Shown here piece after piece: positions 7,142 through 17,580 of a stretch of 34,179 nt of DNA. The position numbers and the translations under genes were made by a program. Position 1 is the first letter of the stretch. Each line of letters opens with the position of its first letter. The stretch covers positions 1-34,179 of the forward strand of contig JADFCZ010000031.1 of the NCBI GenBank assembly GCA_018263295.1. Direction: 5' to 3'. This stretch comes from Conexibacter sp. (GTDB lineage Bacteria > Actinomycetota > Thermoleophilia > Solirubrobacterales > 70-9). The notes under the pieces were generated by a model. It saw only the letters and a program-made list of their open reading frames with translations. It did not search any database and had not been told where the DNA came from.

Positions 7142-8391
7142 GCGACCGGCCCGCGGCCCTGCGGCGGCTCCTCGCGATCGGCCGCGATCCGGCCGACACC
7201 GAGGAGACGCGGCTGCGGAAGTCGGTCCTCGTCCTGTCGTCGGTGCTGATGGCGGGGATGGCTTCGGTCTGGGTCCTGACCTACGCGATCCTCGGGCTCT
7301 GGGAGTCGGCGGCGATCCCGTTCGCCTACCAGCTCGCCTCCGCGGCGAGCATCGGCGTCTTCGCCCGGACCCGCCGGTTCATCGTCTTCCGCCGCAGCCA
7401 GCTCTTCATGAGCCTCGTCTTCCCGTTCCTGCTGCAGTGGTCGCTCGGCGGCTTCGAGAACGGTTCGGCAGTCTGCCTCTGGGGGCTGACCTCGCCGCTC
7501 GGGGCGCTGCTGTTCGTCGGCGCCCGCCAGTCGATCCCGTGGTTCGCCGCGTTCGCGGGCCTCGTCGCCGCCTCGGCCGCGCTGGACTCCACGATCGCGG
7601 CTTCGCCGCCCGACGTCCCCCAGGGAGTCGTGACCGCGTTCTTCGCGCTCAACCTCCTCGGGGTCGCGGCGACCACCTATGCGCTGCTGCAGTACTTCGT
7701 CCGCGAGCGCGAGCGGGCGGCGGCGGAGCTCGCGCGGCAGCACGCGGCGCTCGAGCTGGAGCAGGAGCGGTCGGAGCGGCTGCTGCTCAACGTCCTCCCG
7801 GAGCCGGTGGCCGAGCGGCTGAAGGAGCGGGAGGAGGTCATCGCCGACGAGTTCGCCGAGGCGACCGTCCTGTTCGCCGACCTCGTCGGGTTCACCGAGC
7901 TCGCCGAGCGGATGCCGGCGGACGAGCTCGTCTCCCTGCTCGACCGCGTCTTCGCCCGCTGGGACGTCCTCGCCGCCGAGCGCGGCGTCGAGAAGATCAA
8001 GACGATCGGCGACGCCTACATGGCGGCCGCCGGGGTGCCCGTCCCCCGTCCCGACCACGCCGAGGCGATCGCCTCGCTGGCGCTCGCGATGGCGGCCGAC
8101 GTCGAGGGCTCCGCGGACGTGCTCGGCGCGCCGCTCGCGGTCAGGATCGGGATCGACACGGGACCGGTCGTCGCCGGGGTGATCGGCCGGTCGAAGTTCA
8201 TCTACGACCTCTGGGGCGACACCGTCAACACCGCGAGCCGGATGGAGTCCCACGGCGTGCCGGGCTCGATCCAGGTCACCGCCAGGGCCCGGCAACACCT
8301 CCTCCCCGGGTTCGAACTGAGCCGCCGCGGAACGATCGACGTCAAGGGCAAGGGCCAGATGGACTGCTACCTGCTGCTCGGCGCCCGCTGA
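7138..8391 (+). CDS. Membrane-bound class III adenylate cyclase
   Basis: A 417-residue protein making cAMP from ATP. Several hydrophobic helices fill residues 28-185, a coiled-coil linker (about 187-230, rich in Glu/Arg/Leu) follows, then the catalytic domain from about 243. Both metal-binding aspartates (D248 in LFADLVGF and D292 in KTIGDAY), the adenine-selecting pair (Lys in EKIKTIGD, D357 in IYDLWGD) and the transition-state residues N364 and R368 in TVNTASRM are all present, so it should be an active adenylate rather than guanylate cyclase. An upstream in-frame ATG (7102) exists, but 7138 is preferred because of the ATGA overlap with a leader ORF. It converges on a drug-exporter gene 14 nt away. 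Confidence 0.92.
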   Translation: MSDRPAALRRLLAIGRDPADTEETRLRKSVLVLSSVLMAGMASVWVLTYAILGLWESAAIPFAYQLASAASIGVFARTRRFIVFRRSQLFMSLVFPFLLQWSLGGFENGSAVCLWGLTSPLGALLFVGARQSIPWFAAFAGLVAASAALDSTIAASPPDVPQGVVTAFFALNLLGVAATTYALLQYFVRERERAAAELARQHAALELEQERSERLLLNVLPEPVAERLKEREEVIADEFAEATVLFADLVGFTELAERMPADELVSLLDRVFARWDVLAAERGVEKIKTIGDAYMAAAGVPVPRPDHAEAIASLALAMAADVEGSADVLGAPLAVRIGIDTGPVVAGVIGRSKFIYDLWGDTVNTASRMESHGVPGSIQVTARARQHLLPGFELSRRGTIDVKGKGQMDCYLLLGAR

Positions 8392-8402
8392 CCCGGGCCG
8401 AG
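8377..8402. terminator. Weak hairpin between cyclase and exporter genes
   Basis: CTCGGCGCCCG pairs with CGGGCCGAG apart from a two-base bulge. It overlaps the cyclase 3' end, in keeping with other convergent pairs in the window. There is no T tract. Confidence 0.35.
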
Positions 8403-8405
8403 AGC

Positions 8406-9989
8406 TCAGATGTGGAAGCCGCCGAATCGGTGGTGATGGTGCGGCGGCTCGGCGAGGTCCTCGGCGTCCGGCCGCTTCGACTCGACCAGCAACCAGGTCC
8501 CGATCGTGCAGGCCGACGCGACGCCGACGAGGATCCAGAGGGCGTTCCCGAGCGCGTAGGTGAAGGCGTCGGCGGCGATCCGGTGGATCTCCTCGGCGAG
8601 GCCCTTGGCGTCAGCCGACACCGCGTCCTGCGCCTGCTGCGAGCCGGCCAGGAGGCCGTCGAGCTGCTCACGGTGGCGCTCGCTGAGCTCGATTCCGCGC
8701 CCTCCGAGCTCGCTGTCGAGGTCGTCACGGAGCAGGCTCTGGAAGACCGCCGACACCACCGCGAGGCCGATCGCTCCGGCCATGACCCGGTTCATCGCCA
8801 GTACGGCGGCGGCGATCCCGGCCTTGGCCTTCGGCATCGCCGCCATCGCCGCGGCCGACATCGGCGCGTAGACCAGCGCCAGCGAGAAGCCGACGGCGAG
8901 CAGCCCCGGGAACAGCAGCCCGTATCCGGATGAGCCCGAGATCCGCGTGAGGATGACCAGGCCGACGACCGCCAGCGTCATGCCGCCGGTCATGGTCGCC
9001 CGCGCCCCGAAGGACTCGGTGACGCGGCTCGAGAACGGGGAGAACAGGACCATCGGGACCGTCAGCGGCAGGATCAGCAGGCCGGCCTCGATCGCCGAGT
9101 AACCGAGGATGTTCTGGAGGTACTGCGGCTCGAAGAACATCAGCGTCCAGTAGGTCACGACGACGCCGAAGGCCGCGACCGTCGCGCCGAGATAGGGCCG
9201 ATTGCGGAACAGGGCGAACTCTACGATCGGGCTCCGGACCCGGTGCTCCACGAACCAGAAGCCGACGAGCGAGGCGATGCCGGCGGCGAAGAGCGCCAGG
9301 GTCGGCGCCGAGGTCCAGCCCCAGTCGTCGGAGTTCACGAGCGCGAAAACGGCCGCGCCGAGGCCGAACGTGAGCAACGCCAGGCCCGGCCAGTCGATCT
9401 TCGGCTCCGCGGTCTCGTCGCGAACCTCGGGGGTGACTGCCCGGAGCAGGAGCACGGCCCCGATGACGATCGGGACGTTGATCACGAAGATCAGCCGCCA
9501 GTCCAGGTCCGAGAGCACTCCGCCGATCAGCGGACCGATCCCGAGGGCGATCGCCGAGACGGCGGTCCAGATCCCGATCGCCTTGGGCTGCTCGGCGGGC
9601 GGGAAGACGAACGTGACGAGCGCGAGCGAGAGCGGCAGCATCGACGCGGCTCCGACCGCCATCACCACCCGGCCGGCGATCAGCGCGTCGGGGTTCGGCG
9701 CGGCGGCGCAGACCACCGAGCCGACGCCGAAGACCGCGAACCCGGCGAGAAACACGAGACGGCGCCCGAAGATGTCCCCGAGCCGCCCCGCGGTGACCAC
9801 GAGCGCCGCGACCACGAGCAGGTAGGCGTTCAGCGTCCACTGAAGCTGATCGTTGGAGGCGTCGATGTCCGCCTGGATGGAGGGCAGCGCCAGCGCGACC
9901 ACGGTCGAGTCGAGCATCAGCAGGAACAGGCCCGCGCTCGTCCCGGCGAGCACCCACCACTTCCGGTTGGCCTCGGTCACCGCCGCCAC
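8406..9989 (-). CDS. MFS transporter, DHA2 (EmrB/QacA) 14-TM family
   Basis: A 527-residue integral membrane protein predicted to export drugs or other hydrophobic compounds in exchange for protons. The sequence starts with a short cytoplasmic tail, then LFLLMLDSTVVALALPSIQADI (the DHA2 motif D1 region in TM1), and GRLGDIFGRRLVFLAG (motif A in the loop after TM2); the length and hydrophobic pattern fit 14 helices. A hydrophilic stretch near 440-485 (SELGGRGIELSERHREQ) is the expected extracytoplasmic loop before the last helix. The final residues are rich in histidine (EPPHHHHRFGGFHI). The GTG at 9989 follows a TAGGCT -10 box by 6 nt, so the mRNA should be leaderless. Confidence 0.93.
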   Translation of the reverse strand: MAAVTEANRKWWVLAGTSAGLFLLMLDSTVVALALPSIQADIDASNDQLQWTLNAYLLVVAALVVTAGRLGDIFGRRLVFLAGFAVFGVGSVVCAAAPNPDALIAGRVVMAVGAASMLPLSLALVTFVFPPAEQPKAIGIWTAVSAIALGIGPLIGGVLSDLDWRLIFVINVPIVIGAVLLLRAVTPEVRDETAEPKIDWPGLALLTFGLGAAVFALVNSDDWGWTSAPTLALFAAGIASLVGFWFVEHRVRSPIVEFALFRNRPYLGATVAAFGVVVTYWTLMFFEPQYLQNILGYSAIEAGLLILPLTVPMVLFSPFSSRVTESFGARATMTGGMTLAVVGLVILTRISGSSGYGLLFPGLLAVGFSLALVYAPMSAAAMAAMPKAKAGIAAAVLAMNRVMAGAIGLAVVSAVFQSLLRDDLDSELGGRGIELSERHREQLDGLLAGSQQAQDAVSADAKGLAEEIHRIAADAFTYALGNALWILVGVASACTIGTWLLVESKRPDAEDLAEPPHHHHRFGGFHI

Positions 9990-9995
9990 CGGGCG

Positions 9996-10001
9996 AGCCT
10001 A
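9996..10001 (-). promoter_or_regulatory. -10 element TAGGCT, leaderless start of the exporter gene
   Basis: On the minus strand TAGGCT is followed by 6 nt and the GTG at 9989. No ribosome site is present. Confidence 0.55.
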
Positions 10002-10048
10002 TCCGCGCCGCTGGCCGTACCCGGCCGCGATCGACTCCACCTCCGGGC

Positions 10049-10426
10049 CTAGGGCGCCTCCCGCCACTCGGCGCGCCAGTCCGGTGCCTCGAACCCCTCG
10101 GCGACGTAGATCGTCTCCCGGGCGATCTTGCCGTCGCGCATCTCGAGGATGCTGACCCCGCTGCTGCCGGTGCCCCCGTCGTAGCTGATCGAGATCTCGA
10201 CCACCCAGAGGTCCCCTGCCCCCCGGACCTCGCGGAACTCGGCGGACGTGTCGGCCGGGTAATCGCTCCGCCACGGGCGCATGTTCTCGGCACCCACGAA
10301 ACGCTCCCCCGACTGCGGGAATTCGAGGATGGCGTCCTCGGCGTACATCGAGTGGGCGAGCTCGGGATCGCAGGCGGCGGCCTCGAAGTGGAGCTCGAGC
10401 ATCCCCCTGACCGTCGCCGCGTCCAT
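10049..10426 (-). CDS. SnoaL-like / NTF2-fold family protein
   Basis: A 125-residue small protein with the cone-shaped NTF2 fold pattern: an N-terminal helix (MLELHFEAAACDPE), then YAEDAILEFPQSGERFVGAENMRPW, and C-terminal strands ending in IARETIYVAEGFEAPDW. Such proteins are small enzymes (cyclases, isomerases) or ligand binders, and this one cannot be assigned further. The ATG at 10426 fits the domain start, but there is no good ribosome site and the reading frame is open far upstream, so the true start may differ. A TANNNT hexamer (TAGCTT, 10464-10469 on the minus strand) could drive it. It is divergent from furA. Confidence 0.75.
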   Translation of the reverse strand: MDAATVRGMLELHFEAAACDPELAHSMYAEDAILEFPQSGERFVGAENMRPWRSDYPADTSAEFREVRGAGDLWVVEISISYDGGTGSSGVSILEMRDGKIARETIYVAEGFEAPDWRAEWREAP

Positions 10427-10495
10427 CGGATGGGGGACCTTGGCAAACGAGCGGTCCCAGCGCAAGCTACCGGCCCGGGCCTGAGAGCGTTCCAA

Positions 10496-10510
10496 CTTGA
10501 TCGATTCAAG
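10496..10510. promoter_or_regulatory. Inverted repeat in the furA promoter, likely FurA operator
   Basis: A perfect inverted repeat CTTGA-N5-TCAAG overlaps the -35 region (TTGATC, 10497-10502) of the furA promoter. Actinobacterial FurA proteins repress their own furA-katG operon by binding just upstream of furA, so this is the natural operator. It is not a textbook Fur box, and the assignment rests on position and symmetry. Confidence 0.5.
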
Positions 10511-10524
10511 AGAACGGATAGGCT
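10497..10524 (+). promoter_or_regulatory. furA promoter, leaderless
   Basis: TTGATC, a 16-bp spacer and TAGGCT (10519-10524) are followed by 7 nt and the GTG at 10532. Transcription would begin at the start codon. Leaderless furA transcripts are known in mycobacteria. Confidence 0.6.
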
Positions 10525-10531
10525 GCTGCCG

Positions 10532-13232
<2,701 letters not shown>

Positions 13233-13243
13233 CCATGCGGGTC

Positions 13244-13271
13244 CCCGGGCCGGCCGTCCCGCCGGCCCGGG
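13244..13271 (+). terminator. Strong hairpin after katG
   Basis: Perfect 11-bp arms CCCGGGCCGGC and GCCGGCCCGGG with a 6-nt loop begin 12 nt after the katG stop. All arm bases are G or C and no T tract follows, as is common in high-GC actinobacteria. Confidence 0.7.
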
Positions 13272-13319
13272 CCGTCAACCGATCCGGCCGGAGCGGCAAC
13301 ACCAGCGTCGGGAAGCGCC

Positions 13320-13934
13320 TCAGCGAGGGTCGGCCGAGGCGACCAGCGTCGCCATCAACTCGACCGCATCGTCGGCGCCGAGGCCCTGCTCGACCACGAG
13401 CGAGCGCCAGGTCGGCAGCGACAGCGCGTGGCCGACGGCGGCCGAGGCGCGCGCTCGCGCCCCACCCCGCTCCGGCCTCCCGCGCATGAGGATCTTCCGC
13501 GCCTCCCCGAGGTAGCTCGCCATCTCCTTCATCGCGCGGGCGACCGCCGGGACGCGGTCGGCATCGCGGCCGGTGCTCTCGAGCATCTCGTGCGTCTCCG
13601 CGTAGAAGGCGTAGACCTCCGCGAGCGCGACCCGCAGCCGTTCGTCGGGATCGGCGATCGCCGCCCAGGCGCTCAGGTCAGGCGGCGGGTGAAGCGCGTT
13701 GTAGTGGGAGGTGCAGGCCACGTAGATCGCGTCCTCGTCGGGGAAGTGGCGATAGACGGTGGCCCGCTGGACCCCGGCCTCGCGGGCGATTCCGCTCACC
13801 GTCGTCTTCGCGGGCCCGATCGTCCCGTGCAGCTTCACCGCGGCCTCGGTGATCCGGCGCCGGGTGTCCTCCTCGAGCTCGGCGCGCTTGCGCTTGCGGT
13901 ACTGCCGCGGCTTGTCGTTGCTTTCAGTAGGCAT
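13320..13934 (-). CDS. TetR-family regulator divergent from cupin gene
   Basis: A 204-residue repressor. After a very basic N-terminus (RQYRKRKRAELEEDTRRR) comes the DNA-binding helix-turn-helix TTVSGIAREAGVQRATVYRHF (residues 44-64), then a helical ligand domain. The ATG at 13934 matches the usual family start. It is divergent from a cupin gene and the 87-bp region between them carries two exact copies of a 12-bp sequence placed on either side of the cupin promoter, so it most likely represses that gene and perhaps itself. No ligand can be named. Confidence 0.85.
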   Translation of the reverse strand: MPTESNDKPRQYRKRKRAELEEDTRRRITEAAVKLHGTIGPAKTTVSGIAREAGVQRATVYRHFPDEDAIYVACTSHYNALHPPPDLSAWAAIADPDERLRVALAEVYAFYAETHEMLESTGRDADRVPAVARAMKEMASYLGEARKILMRGRPERGGARARASAAVGHALSLPTWRSLVVEQGLGADDAVELMATLVASADPR

Positions 13935-13936
13935 GC

Positions 13937-14005
13937 CTGTTCAATCAATCTTGACAGATCGAGCGGTCGCGTGTATAGATTCGTCGCACACTACTGTTCA
14001 ATCAA
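13937..14005. repeat. 12-bp direct repeat flanking the cupin promoter (likely TetR operators)
   Basis: CTGTTCAATCAA occurs at 13937-13948 and again, identical, at 13994-14005. The first copy lies 3 bp in front of the TetR gene and just upstream of the -35; the second covers the region just after the predicted transcription start. Such flanking placement fits repression by the divergent TetR protein. Confidence 0.55.
13951..13979 (+). promoter_or_regulatory. Promoter of the cupin gene
   Basis: A perfect -35 TTGACA (13951-13956), a 17-bp spacer and -10 TATAGA (13974-13979) predict a start near 13986, giving a leader of about 36 nt that includes the ribosome site GAAAGGA before ATG 14022. Confidence 0.65.
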
Positions 14006-14021
14006 CTGAAAGGACCAGATC

Positions 14022-14572
14022 ATGACCATCACCAAGCCCGAGGACCTCACCCGCTTCGATGCGAGCCAGGGGCCGCGCATCTCGGCCCCGACGGCGGAAA
14101 GTTCGTCGACCTCGGATCGGTCGGCGTCCGCTTTCTGGCCTGGACGGAGGAGACCGGCGGCGGGTTCTCGCTCGTCGAGCATCCGATCCCGCCCAGGACC
14201 CTCGTCGCCCCGGTGCACATCCACGAGCGCGAGGACGAGTACAGCTTCGTCCTCGAGGGCCGAATGGGCGCGAAGCTCGGCGACGATGTCGTCTACGCCG
14301 AGGCCGGGGACTTCGTGTTCAAGCCGCGCGATCAGTGGCACACGTTCTGGAACCCGGACGACGCTCCCTGCCGGATCCTCGAGATCATCGCGCCGGGAGG
14401 CTTCGAGCACTTCTTCGACGAGTTCGCGTCGGGGATGGCCGGCGAGTTCGACATCGAGCAACTGGCCGAGCTCGGTGCCCGCTACGGGCACCACTTCAAG
14501 CCGGAGACCCTGCCCGAGCTGTGCGCCGAGCACGGTCTGACCCACCCGATGCTCGAGGCGCTCGCCGCCTGA
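14022..14572 (+). pseudogene. Cupin-domain protein gene with a single-base frameshift
   Basis: The ATG at 14022 has a strong ribosome site and promoter and opens a normal N-terminus (MTITKPEDLTRF...GPRISAP). After about 22 codons, near the C run at 14085-14089, this frame turns into Ser/Arg-rich nonsense. The continuation of the protein (DGGKFVDLGSVGVRF...) is found two bases over, from 14090 to 14572. Adding one base near 14089 restores a 183-residue protein. It contains a single cupin domain with metal-binding motifs VHIHEREDEYSF and DQWHTFWN, as in small dioxygenase-like or sugar-binding cupins. The downstream frame alone has a possible GTG at 14213, but that would cut into the barrel and has no ribosome site. 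Either the gene is recently broken or the sequence has a one-base error. Confidence 0.75.
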
Positions 14573-14582
14573 CCGGGAAGCG

Positions 14583-14630
14583 GGAGCCCGTCTTCGCCGG
14601 CGCCCTCAGCGCCAGGCGAAGACGGGCTCC
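14583..14630. terminator. Long perfect hairpin between convergent genes
   Basis: Arms GGAGCCCGTCTTCGCC (14583-14598) and GGCGAAGACGGGCTCC (14615-14630) pair over 16 bp without mismatch, and the 16-nt loop holds a second small stem (GGCGC/GCGCC). The right arm is the coding sequence for the last residues of the Nudix protein, and its stop codon lies in the loop. It should stop transcription of both genes. Confidence 0.75.
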
Positions 14631-15340
14631 TCCACGTGGTCGACCCTCTCGCCGGCCCGCCCGAGCAGGGCGACCCGCTGGAACTGGAGGAGGATCGCGC
14701 CGGTCGGGGCATGGATCAGGTCGTTTCCGAGCGGCATCTGCAGCACCGGCCGCTCGCTCTCGGGAATCTCGATCAGGCGCGGGTTGCTGTCGCGCAGTGC
14801 GTGGAGGCCGATCCGGTAGGCGGCGAAGACCTCGTCCGGATCGGGCACGAGGTCCGGATCGCCGCCGCCCCAGAGGACGACCGGCGAGATCACGAACCCC
14901 GACCGCGTCACGTAGTCGTCGAGCCAGCCGACGACCGCGTCGGGCGAGAGCGCCAGCCCGAGTTCCTCGTCGAGCTCGCGGAGGGCCGCGTCGATCGGCT
15001 CCTCCCCGTCGTCCAGCCGCCCGCCCGGGAGCGCCCACTGCCCGGCGTGCCGCCGCATCCCGAGCGAGCGCCGGCAGAGCAGGAACGAGGCGCCCCCGGC
15101 TACCCCGACCATCCGGCCGTCGAAACGGCGGCCGTCCTCGCCGACCGGCCCGCCCGGCACCTCCGCCATGTCGACCGCACCCTCGGGCACCGGCTCGACG
15201 TCGTCGCGCTCGGAGTCGCTGTCGACGACGACGAGGGCCACCGCCGCGTGGCGGCGGTCCCCGAGCGGGAGCCGTCGCCGCTCGTGAGCCTCGAGGTTCG
15301 CGCTCAGGCGAGCACGCAGGGCTTCGTCGAAACCGATCAC
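14606..15340 (-). CDS. Nudix hydrolase
   Basis: A 244-residue hydrolase of nucleoside-diphosphate-linked compounds. The Nudix box is complete: G107, then E113, then RELDEELGL up to residue 129, preceded by HAGQWALPGGRL, which binds the magnesium ion and pyrophosphate. The LPGGRLDDGE form and the overall length resemble CoA-pyrophosphatase-like Nudix proteins, but the substrate remains open. An acidic insert (SDSERDDVEPVPEGAVDMAE, 41-60) precedes the domain core. The start is GTG at 15340, since the nearby ATGs lie in another frame. The gene converges on the cupin gene, and its 3' end forms one arm of the shared hairpin. Confidence 0.88.
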   Translation of the reverse strand: MIGFDEALRARLSANLEAHERRRLPLGDRRHAAVALVVVDSDSERDDVEPVPEGAVDMAEVPGGPVGEDGRRFDGRMVGVAGGASFLLCRRSLGMRRHAGQWALPGGRLDDGEEPIDAALRELDEELGLALSPDAVVGWLDDYVTRSGFVISPVVLWGGGDPDLVPDPDEVFAAYRIGLHALRDSNPRLIEIPESERPVLQMPLGNDLIHAPTGAILLQFQRVALLGRAGERVDHVEEPVFAWR

Positions 15341-15417
15341 GCGTACCCATCATGCCCGCCCGGACGCGGGTCCGGCCACGATGACCGAAACGAGATTCCG
15401 CAAGCGCCGGACTTCGC

Positions 15418-15423
15418 TACGTT
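15418..15423 (+). promoter_or_regulatory. -10 element TACGTT, leaderless start of the aminotransferase gene
   Basis: TACGTT is followed by 6 nt and the GTG at 15430. No separate ribosome site fits, though GGCGAGG overlaps the start. The same spacing is seen before the genes starting at 9989 and 24530. Confidence 0.45.
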
Positions 15424-15429
15424 GGCGAG

Positions 15430-16689
15430 GTGCCGCGCGATGGCGCTCCCGCCACAGACCCGCAGAGCGACCCGGCGAACCCGCCGGAGCCGTATCCGAG
15501 CCGGGCCGATGCCGCCGCGTCGTTCGCCGCCCACGTGAACCGGGGCAAGGTCCGCGCGCTCGAGGCGATCGGCGTCGACGTCGTGATGGGCGACCGCCAG
15601 GGCGCCCGCTTTCGCGATGCCTACGACGGGCGGTCGTACTGGAACTGCCACTGCAACGGCGGCGTCTTCAACCTCGGCCATCGCAATCCCGCCGTCGTCG
15701 AGGCGGTGCGCCGCGGCCTCGACCGCGTGGACGTCGGCAACCACCACCTGATCAGCGGCCACCGCGCCCACCTCGCCGAGCAGCTCTCGGCGAGCACGGA
15801 CGACCTCCTCCCCTTCGCGGTCTTCACTCCGTCCGGGACCGAATCGGTCGATCTGGCGCTGCGCCTGGCTCGCGCGCACACGGGTCGCACCGGGATCGTC
15901 GCCGCGACCGGCGCCTACCACGGCCTCAGCGGCTTCGCGCTCGCCGCGAGCGACCCCCGCTGGTTCGACCCGTTCGGACCTGTTCCCGAGGGCTTCGCGC
16001 ACGTCCCCTACAACGACGCGGAGGCCATCGGGAATGCGATCGGCCCGCGGACCGCCGCCGTCATCCTCGAGTCGATCCCGGCCACGCTCGGGTTTCCGGC
16101 CCCGGCGCCGGGATACCTCGAGGCCGTGGCGGCGGCCGCCCGCGATGCCGGGGCGCTGCTGATCCTCGACGAGGTCCAGACCGGGCTCGGCCGGACCGGA
16201 ACCCGCTGGTACTACGAGCAGCAGGGAGTCGAGCCGGACATGCTGATCACCGGCAAGGGGCTCGGCGGGGGCGTCTATCCGATCAGCGCCGTCCTGCTTC
16301 GTCCCGAGCTGGAGGACTTCTTCGACGCCAACCCGTTCGCGTACGTCTCGACCTTCGGCGGCGCCGAGATCGGCTGCATCGCGGCGAGTTCGGTCCTCGA
16401 GCAGATCGCCGAGCCGGGCTTCCTCGGACGGGTCGAGGAACTCGGGCTGCGGTTCGAGCGCGGCTTCGAGGGGATGCCGTTCACGCTCCGCCGCTACGGG
16501 CTGACGATGGGTCTCGCATTCGACGAGGAGGGCGGCGGAGTGATGGCGGCGAAGAAGCTGATCGACGCAGGAGTGTTCGCGGTCTACGCGGAGCACGACC
16601 ATTCCGTGACGCAGTTCAAGCCGCCGCTGATCGTCACCGAGGCCGAGGTCGACGAGATCGTCGCCGCGGTCGGCGACGCACTGGGATGA
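15430..16689 (+). CDS. Class III PLP-dependent aminotransferase
   Basis: A 419-residue enzyme of the class III aminotransferase family (ornithine/GABA transaminase, glutamate-semialdehyde mutase and phospholyase relatives). Visible: the phosphate loop SGTESV (135-140), the ring-stacking GAYHG (161-165), D247 in LILDEVQTGLGRTG that holds the pyridine nitrogen, and the PLP lysine K276 in LITGKGLGGGVYP. Everything needed for PLP chemistry is intact. Its stop overlaps the start of a kinase-like gene as ATGA, so the two proteins are made together. Some class III members are not transaminases but phospho-lyases that act on phosphorylated amino-alcohols made by a partner kinase, and that reading suits this pair. 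The amino-acceptor or substrate is unknown. Confidence 0.88.
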   Translation: MPRDGAPATDPQSDPANPPEPYPSRADAAASFAAHVNRGKVRALEAIGVDVVMGDRQGARFRDAYDGRSYWNCHCNGGVFNLGHRNPAVVEAVRRGLDRVDVGNHHLISGHRAHLAEQLSASTDDLLPFAVFTPSGTESVDLALRLARAHTGRTGIVAATGAYHGLSGFALAASDPRWFDPFGPVPEGFAHVPYNDAEAIGNAIGPRTAAVILESIPATLGFPAPAPGYLEAVAAAARDAGALLILDEVQTGLGRTGTRWYYEQQGVEPDMLITGKGLGGGVYPISAVLLRPELEDFFDANPFAYVSTFGGAEIGCIAASSVLEQIAEPGFLGRVEELGLRFERGFEGMPFTLRRYGLTMGLAFDEEGGGVMAAKKLIDAGVFAVYAEHDHSVTQFKPPLIVTEAEVDEIVAAVGDALG

Positions 16690-17570
16690 GCGACCTCGGC
16701 GACGACGAGCTCCGTGCCCTGGACTCGCTCGTCGACGAGGCGCTGGGGTCGGGACGGGAGGAGCTGCTCCCGACGCTCGGATACGGCGAGATCTCCCTCG
16801 TCCTCGGGTGGCCGCAGGAAGCACCTCGGTACGCCTGTAAGCGGATGCCGGCCTTTCCCTCCCAGGCGGCGTTCGAGTCCTACGCCCGCACGCTCGGCGA
16901 CTACGTCGCCGCGCTCGGGGCGGCGGGCATGGACGTCGTCCCGACCGAGATGCGCGGCGTCGACCAACTCGCTGGCAGCGTCGTCGGCTACGTCGTTCAG
17001 CCGATCCTCGCCGCCGACACGCTCGCACCGCCGATCCTCCACGCAGCGGACCCCGGAGACGGCCACCCGCTGGTGGACGCCATCGTCGCCGCCGCGGCAG
17101 GGACCGTCTCACCTCGGATCGGCCTCGACGCCCAGCTCTCGAACTGGACCTGGGACGACGGGCGGCTCACATATCTGGACGTCTCGACGCCGATGCTCTG
17201 GGACGAGGCCGGCGTCTCCCGCCTCGACCTCGAGCCGCTGGCGCAGGCCTACCCGGCGATCCTGCGGCCGCTGCTCCGGAGGTTCGTGGCGCCACGGATC
17301 CTCGACGGCTACCGCGACCTCCGCGGCGTCTACCTCGACCTCTGCGGGAACCTGCTCAAGGAACGCCTCGACCTGTGGCTCGGAGCGTTCCTCGCGGCGA
17401 TCGCCCCACGCCTGACGCAGCCGCTCACGGCGGAGGACGTCCACCGCTACTACCGCTCCGACGCGAGGCTCTGGGCCGTCCTCCTCAGGCTGCGCCGGCT
17501 CGACCGCGCCTGGCGCCTGCGGACCGGACGGACTTATCCCTTCCTGCTTCCGGGCCCGATCGAGCGCTGA
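16686..17570 (+). CDS. Kinase-like protein coupled to the aminotransferase
   Basis: A 294-residue protein that I do not recognise as a named family. It shows a protein-kinase/aminoglycoside-phosphotransferase-like layout: a glycine-containing strand (LGYGEISLVLGW, 31-42), a lysine in RYACKRMPAF (K52) like the ATP-binding VAIK lysine, GLDAQLSNW (146-154) like the catalytic loop with D148 and N153, and YLDVSTP (163-169) with D165 in place of DFG. A helical C-terminal half follows. If this is right, it would phosphorylate a small molecule or protein using ATP. Its ATG overlaps the aminotransferase stop, indicating translational coupling. Loss of the histidine of the usual HxD motif (here GLD) leaves activity uncertain. 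Confidence 0.7.
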   Translation: MSDLGDDELRALDSLVDEALGSGREELLPTLGYGEISLVLGWPQEAPRYACKRMPAFPSQAAFESYARTLGDYVAALGAAGMDVVPTEMRGVDQLAGSVVGYVVQPILAADTLAPPILHAADPGDGHPLVDAIVAAAAGTVSPRIGLDAQLSNWTWDDGRLTYLDVSTPMLWDEAGVSRLDLEPLAQAYPAILRPLLRRFVAPRILDGYRDLRGVYLDLCGNLLKERLDLWLGAFLAAIAPRLTQPLTAEDVHRYYRSDARLWAVLLRLRRLDRAWRLRTGRTYPFLLPGPIER

Positions 17571-17580
17571 GCGCCGGACC

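Noticed and set aside
14022-14572. Programmed frameshift as an explanation for the split cupin gene.
   Set aside because: No slippery heptamer, downstream structure or known family precedent is visible; a simple one-base loss or sequencing error at a C run is more likely.
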